DNA of 10,153 bases from JAHHLP01 sp041609895 (GTDB lineage Bacteria > Bacteroidota > Rhodothermia > Rhodothermales > JABDKH01): contig JBFIPX010000115.1 of the NCBI GenBank assembly GCA_041609895.1, forward strand, positions 1 through 10,153. Reading direction: 5' to 3'. Position numbers and translations under genes: made by a program. Shown here piece after piece: positions 7,391 through 10,153 of this stretch. The notes beneath the pieces are model-generated. The model had not been told where the DNA came from. It did no database searches and saw nothing but the letters and a program-made list of their open reading frames with translations. Every line of letters begins with the position of its first letter. Position 1 is the first letter of the stretch.

Positions 7391-7840
7391 TTGAAGCGAG
7401 TTATTGTATACACAGACGGCGCGTGCAGCGGCAACCCCGGACCCGGCGGTTGGGCTGCGATCCTAAGATACGGCGAGCACGAACGCATCCTTTCCGGAAG
7501 CGAGCCACACACGACAAACAACCGAATGGAGATGCGAGCAGCCATCGAGGCGCTAGCCGCGATGAAAGAACCCGTGCACGCTGTGATCCATACGGACAGC
7601 GCCTACCTCGCGCGAGCGTTCACTGAGGGGTGGGTTACGCGGTGGCAACGCAACGGATGGAAAAACTCTAAGAAGAAACCAGTCGAGAACAAAGATCTGT
7701 GGGAGCTGCTGGTCGAGTTGGACCAGCGCCACCGCGTCGAATGGATCAAGGTAAAGGGTCATGCCGACGACCCGATGAACAATCGCGTGGATGAGCTTGC
7801 CGTCGATGCGATGAACGCGGGGATTGCAGATCGGTTTTAA
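7391..7840 (+). CDS. rnhA: Ribonuclease HI
   Basis: RNase HI cleaves the RNA strand of RNA-DNA hybrids, removing R-loops and primers in the cytoplasm. The 149-aa product matches the usual bacterial length. All catalytic residues are present: D9 in VYTDGACSGNPG, E47 in NNRMEMRA, D69 in HTDSAYL, H124 in VKGHADDP and D134 in NRVDELA. The substrate-handle region with WVTRWQRNGWKNSKKKP (81-97) is also intact. The start is TTG at 7391. An in-frame stop at 7367-7369 and the absence of any ATG or GTG before the conserved core make it the only sensible choice. The upstream sequence has only a weak purine stretch (AGAAGAAA, 7376-7384) as a possible ribosome-binding site. It is a single-gene unit, divergent from obg and convergent with the GH13 gene. 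Confidence 0.97.
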   Translation: MKRVIVYTDGACSGNPGPGGWAAILRYGEHERILSGSEPHTTNNRMEMRAAIEALAAMKEPVHAVIHTDSAYLARAFTEGWVTRWQRNGWKNSKKKPVENKDLWELLVELDQRHRVEWIKVKGHADDPMNNRVDELAVDAMNAGIADRF

Positions 7841-7887
7841 TCGCACGCCAATAGTCCATCATCGGGGACGAGGTCTTGATCGTGCGA
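7841..7887. repeat. Convergent rnhA/GH13 intergenic inverted repeat
   Basis: TCGCACG (7841-7847), starting directly after the rnhA TAA, is perfectly complementary to CGTGCGA (7881-7887). The 33-base loop can itself hold a small GTCC/GGAC stem (7854-7857 with 7866-7869). It lies between two convergent genes, which is where a bidirectional terminator would be expected. Neither strand shows a proper T-run after the second arm, so this is a possible 3' structure rather than a confident intrinsic terminator. The rest of the 75-bp gap shows nothing else. Confidence 0.3.
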
Positions 7888-7915
7888 CACGCCTCCGGAC
7901 CAAGCCGAGTGACAG

Positions 7916-9709
7916 CTAGGCTTCGCGAACCAGTATTCGACCCCACCGAGCCGGCAAAGCAAAGCTGAGTAGACTGGCGTCGGACTCGAGCTCATCGTCG
8001 TTGAGAACGTCCCTAAAACGGCCATTGACGCCGTCCACGTCTACTTGCTGCTGCTCTGCGGACGCCGAAACCGCGACCACTACTTCCTCACGACCGAGCT
8101 GGCGTGCAAAGACATATACCTTTGCTTCATTGTCCGCCAACACGGCTCTGAACTCACCCCTCTGCAATGCTCCATGCCGGTTCCGGATGCGAATCAGCTT
8201 TCGATAATGGGCGTGCAGTTCTTCATCGAATACGACGGGATCCGGATTCGACTGCCGGGTGCCGAACGGTCCGTGCGCCGACGGTGCGAAAATCAGGTCG
8301 TCCCAGACCATGGGCTTTCGGCAGCATGGGTCATTCGCGCCCCACATGCCAACCTCATCACCGTAGTAGACCATCGGAGCACCGAGATACGTCATCTGGA
8401 AGATAGCGACCACCTTTTGCATGGCGACCTCTTCATCTGAGGGCCGGCGTGTTTCATAGTCAGGATTGCTCGCCTTCGAGAGACGATGATACTCCATCCA
8501 CTTTCGGTAGCCCCCCAAATTGCGATTAACAATGTGGGACGAAAAACGGTCTGAGTCATGGCTGTCGACGAGATTCTGCTGCACGAAGGCGATCTCGCCC
8601 GGAAACGCGTTGCGAAGCTCAGCGAGGCGCCTGTCGAATTCTGATGCGGTGATGCGCGTGCTGTCTTCTACAAAAAACTCTGCACACGCGAATGCGAAAT
8701 TGTAGTTCATCACCGCATCGAACTCATCACCCCGAAGGAACGGTTTGTTCTCCTCAATACTGTCTACAACCTCCGCAACGAGATAGGCTTCCGGGTTGAT
8801 CGACTTGACGTGCACCCGCCACTCTTTCCAAAAGGCGTGGGAAACACAAAATGCGACATCGAGTCGCCACCCGTCGATACCCTTTGAAGTATCTCCTGTC
8901 CCGAGCGGATCCATCCATCGGCGAGTGATGTCGAAAATGTATTTGCGCGGCCCCTCCACAATTCCGTTTTCGTCCTCGCGCCATTCCGGAAGCTCCCGAA
9001 ACCCCCACCAACACTCGTATTCCATCGAGTCGATGTCACCGCGCCGCCCAAACTCCTTGATCGTGAACCAGTCTGCATAAGCAGACTGCGGCCCGTTCTT
9101 CACCACGTCGCGAAACGCCCAGTGGCGAGCGCCGACGTGATTGAAGACGCCGTCAATGATGAGGCGGATGCCGCGCATATGACAACGGTCGACTAGTTCA
9201 AGAAACATTTGGTCGGCCTCGGTCCAGACCCATGTGGCGGGATCATGAGGTATCTCTGACTGAACCAACAGCTGATCACCGGCGGGATCCGGGCCGAAAT
9301 ACGGATCGATGTGGTGGTAACTAGCCCCGTCGTACTTGTGGAGGGAAGGAGACTCGAAGACCGGATTCAGATATAGGGCGCCGATTCCGAGGTCCTCGAT
9401 GTACGGGAGTTTGTCAATAATTCCCTGGAGGTCTCCGCCGTATCGCCGCCGTTCAAGGTTGTACCAAAGGTCTCCGTCATTCGCCCTTTCATAGGGTTGA
9501 AGTTCATACCAGTCGGATGTCCACGGGTGTACCTGCCACGGAGAGCGAAGGTCGTGAGGATAGGCCCCCTCAAGACTCTTCAACGTCGGATCGTTACCGG
9601 CATCTCCGTTTCGAAAACGATCCGGAAATACCTGATACCACACTACGCCTTTCGCCCACTCGGGAACGCCAATCAGTGTTATCGAATATTCGCCGCTCTC
9701 ATGCTTCAT
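7916..9709 (-). CDS. GH13 alpha-amylase-family glucanase, cyclomaltodextrinase/neopullulanase-like
   Basis: This enzyme probably hydrolyses alpha-1,4 (and perhaps alpha-1,6) bonds in maltodextrins, cyclodextrins or pullulan. The 597-aa product carries the GH13 motifs: region I DGVFNHVG (186-193), region II GWRLDVAF with nucleophile D284, region III VAEVV with acid/base E313, and region IV VDSHDSDR with D385. The opening VVWYQVFPDRFRNGD and the late YYGDEVGMWGANDPCCRKPMVW (448-469) are typical of cyclomaltodextrinase-like enzymes. A C-terminal beta domain follows (about 520-597). There is no signal peptide, so it is probably cytoplasmic. The catalytic barrel begins by about residue 20, so the N-terminal CBM34 domain usual for that group is missing. 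Start is ATG at 9709, overlapping the yigZ stop as ATGA and preceded by a good GAGGA. Substrate and subfamily cannot be fixed from sequence alone. Confidence 0.92.
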   Translation of the reverse strand: MKHESGEYSITLIGVPEWAKGVVWYQVFPDRFRNGDAGNDPTLKSLEGAYPHDLRSPWQVHPWTSDWYELQPYERANDGDLWYNLERRRYGGDLQGIIDKLPYIEDLGIGALYLNPVFESPSLHKYDGASYHHIDPYFGPDPAGDQLLVQSEIPHDPATWVWTEADQMFLELVDRCHMRGIRLIIDGVFNHVGARHWAFRDVVKNGPQSAYADWFTIKEFGRRGDIDSMEYECWWGFRELPEWREDENGIVEGPRKYIFDITRRWMDPLGTGDTSKGIDGWRLDVAFCVSHAFWKEWRVHVKSINPEAYLVAEVVDSIEENKPFLRGDEFDAVMNYNFAFACAEFFVEDSTRITASEFDRRLAELRNAFPGEIAFVQQNLVDSHDSDRFSSHIVNRNLGGYRKWMEYHRLSKASNPDYETRRPSDEEVAMQKVVAIFQMTYLGAPMVYYGDEVGMWGANDPCCRKPMVWDDLIFAPSAHGPFGTRQSNPDPVVFDEELHAHYRKLIRIRNRHGALQRGEFRAVLADNEAKVYVFARQLGREEVVVAVSASAEQQQVDVDGVNGRFRDVLNDDELESDASLLSFALPARWGRILVREA

Positions 9710-10153
9710 TGTCGTTCCTCGACCATTTTTAACGAACCTCTTCCACCAAGCATTTCGACAAATATCTGTTCAAACTCTGAAGCTTTCGACGCGCGAATAT
9801 CAACGGTCATCCGCGTCTCCTCGGTATAAGCAGTTTCGTGCTTCAATCCGCCGAAAGACTCGATCAGGTGCATGGCGCGATGAGTATCGTCGTAGGTAAA
9901 ACACAAATGATATCGACGATAGACATAGTGGGTCCTGGTGCCGGAGATATCGAGTGACCGAGAGGCTGCGTCACCGTAGGCCCGTATCAGGCCTCCGCGA
10001 CCCAGCTTCGTTCCGCCATAGTAGCGGGTCACAATCGTCAGAATGTTGGTAAGTGACCGCGCATCGATCTGCTGCAAGATGGGTTGACCTGCCGTCCCAG
10101 ACGGCTCTCCATCGTCGTTTGCGCGCGCATGCCGACCGTCGATTACAACACGG
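9706..10153 (-). CDS. yigZ: YigZ/IMPACT-family protein, C-terminal part (5' end outside window)
   Basis: About 148 codons are visible. The frame runs open from the right edge with no in-frame stop, so the TTG at 10077 is internal and not the start. The visible part opens with VVIDGRHARANDDGEPSGTAGQPIL, shown here as overlapping pieces: the hallmark is DDGEPSGTAGQPIL, encoded at about 10116-10075. ILTIVTRYYGGTKLGRGGL and IRAYGDAA follow. These are the core motifs of the UPF0029/IMPACT domain. The remaining residues form the small DUF1949-like C-terminal domain, related in fold to the EF-G C-terminal domains. Full-length bacterial members are about 200 aa, so roughly 50-60 residues are missing. 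The bacterial function is not settled; eukaryotic relatives regulate Gcn2 and translation. Its TGA overlaps the ATG of the GH13 gene by four bases, so the two are probably co-translated. Confidence 0.93.
   Translation of the reverse strand, partial: RVVIDGRHARANDDGEPSGTAGQPILQQIDARSLTNILTIVTRYYGGTKLGRGGLIRAYGDAASRSLDISGTRTHYVYRRYHLCFTYDDTHRAMHLIESFGGLKHETAYTEETRMTVDIRASKASEFEQIFVEMLGGRGSLKMVEERQ
9716..9720 (-). promoter_or_regulatory. Shine-Dalgarno of the GH13 gene
   Basis: On the minus strand GAGGA (9720-9716) stands six bases before the ATG at 9709. It lies inside the last codons of yigZ. It is the only strong, well-spaced Shine-Dalgarno seen in this window, and it fixes the GH13 start. 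With the ATGA overlap it suggests re-initiation coupled to yigZ translation. Confidence 0.6.

Noticed and set aside
8045..8440. Plus-strand 131-codon frame opposite the GH13 gene
   Set aside because: It is fully inside a well-supported gene on the other strand, and its translation shows no domain-like pattern.
1..10153. A novel defence, mobile or biosynthetic system
   Set aside because: All well-supported genes belong to conserved housekeeping or central metabolic families. I saw no transposase, integrase, direct repeat array, toxin-antitoxin pair or unassigned gene cluster on either strand.

Overview
This is a compact, gene-dense bacterial chromosome segment made almost entirely of conserved housekeeping genes. 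Nine coding sequences are supported, two of them cut by the window edges. Several features point to the Bacteroidota/Rhodothermota (FCB) side of the bacterial tree. The lipoprotein transferase Lgt has a GRIGCHLAGDGDWG-type signature and GGFTFYGG in place of the proteobacterial HGG/N forms. Obg has an HEGKGLG stretch after its G3 motif and a non-canonical G4 motif (SKCD). Most start codons lack a clear Shine-Dalgarno sequence, and TTG and GTG starts are common. This placement is an inference from motif style; no search was run.

Layout: on the plus strand, 1-898 is the C-terminal half of ATP-dependent PEP carboxykinase (pckA). It converges on a long minus-strand block that reads obg (7281-6265), dprA (6314-5136), an RluD-type pseudouridine synthase (5087-4008), a PtsN-like PTS EIIA protein (3833-3348), hisS (3323-2040) and lgt (2028-1045). 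The genes overlap or are separated by 11-48 bp, except for a 174-bp gap between rluD and ptsN (147 bp if a TTG start is used). That gap holds a perfect 8-bp inverted repeat and may split the block into two transcription units. rnhA (7391-7840, plus) diverges from obg and converges on a GH13 alpha-glucanase gene (9709-7916, minus). The GH13 gene is coupled by a 4-bp ATGA overlap to the 3' end of a YigZ/IMPACT gene that runs off the right edge.

How the genes fit together: the long block combines ribosome and translation functions (Obg, 23S rRNA pseudouridylation, HisRS), DNA uptake and recombination (DprA), a phosphotransfer sensor (EIIA) and lipoprotein maturation (Lgt). PEPCK (gluconeogenesis) and the cytoplasmic GH13 enzyme (maltodextrin breakdown) serve carbon metabolism. 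I see no mobile element, tRNA, rRNA, CRISPR array, defence island or evident novel system. No stretch longer than about 175 bp is without a gene. The points worth a second look are small: the hairpin gap before ptsN, an acidic insertion in RluD, divergent catalytic-region residues in Lgt and Obg, and the YigZ-GH13 coupling.
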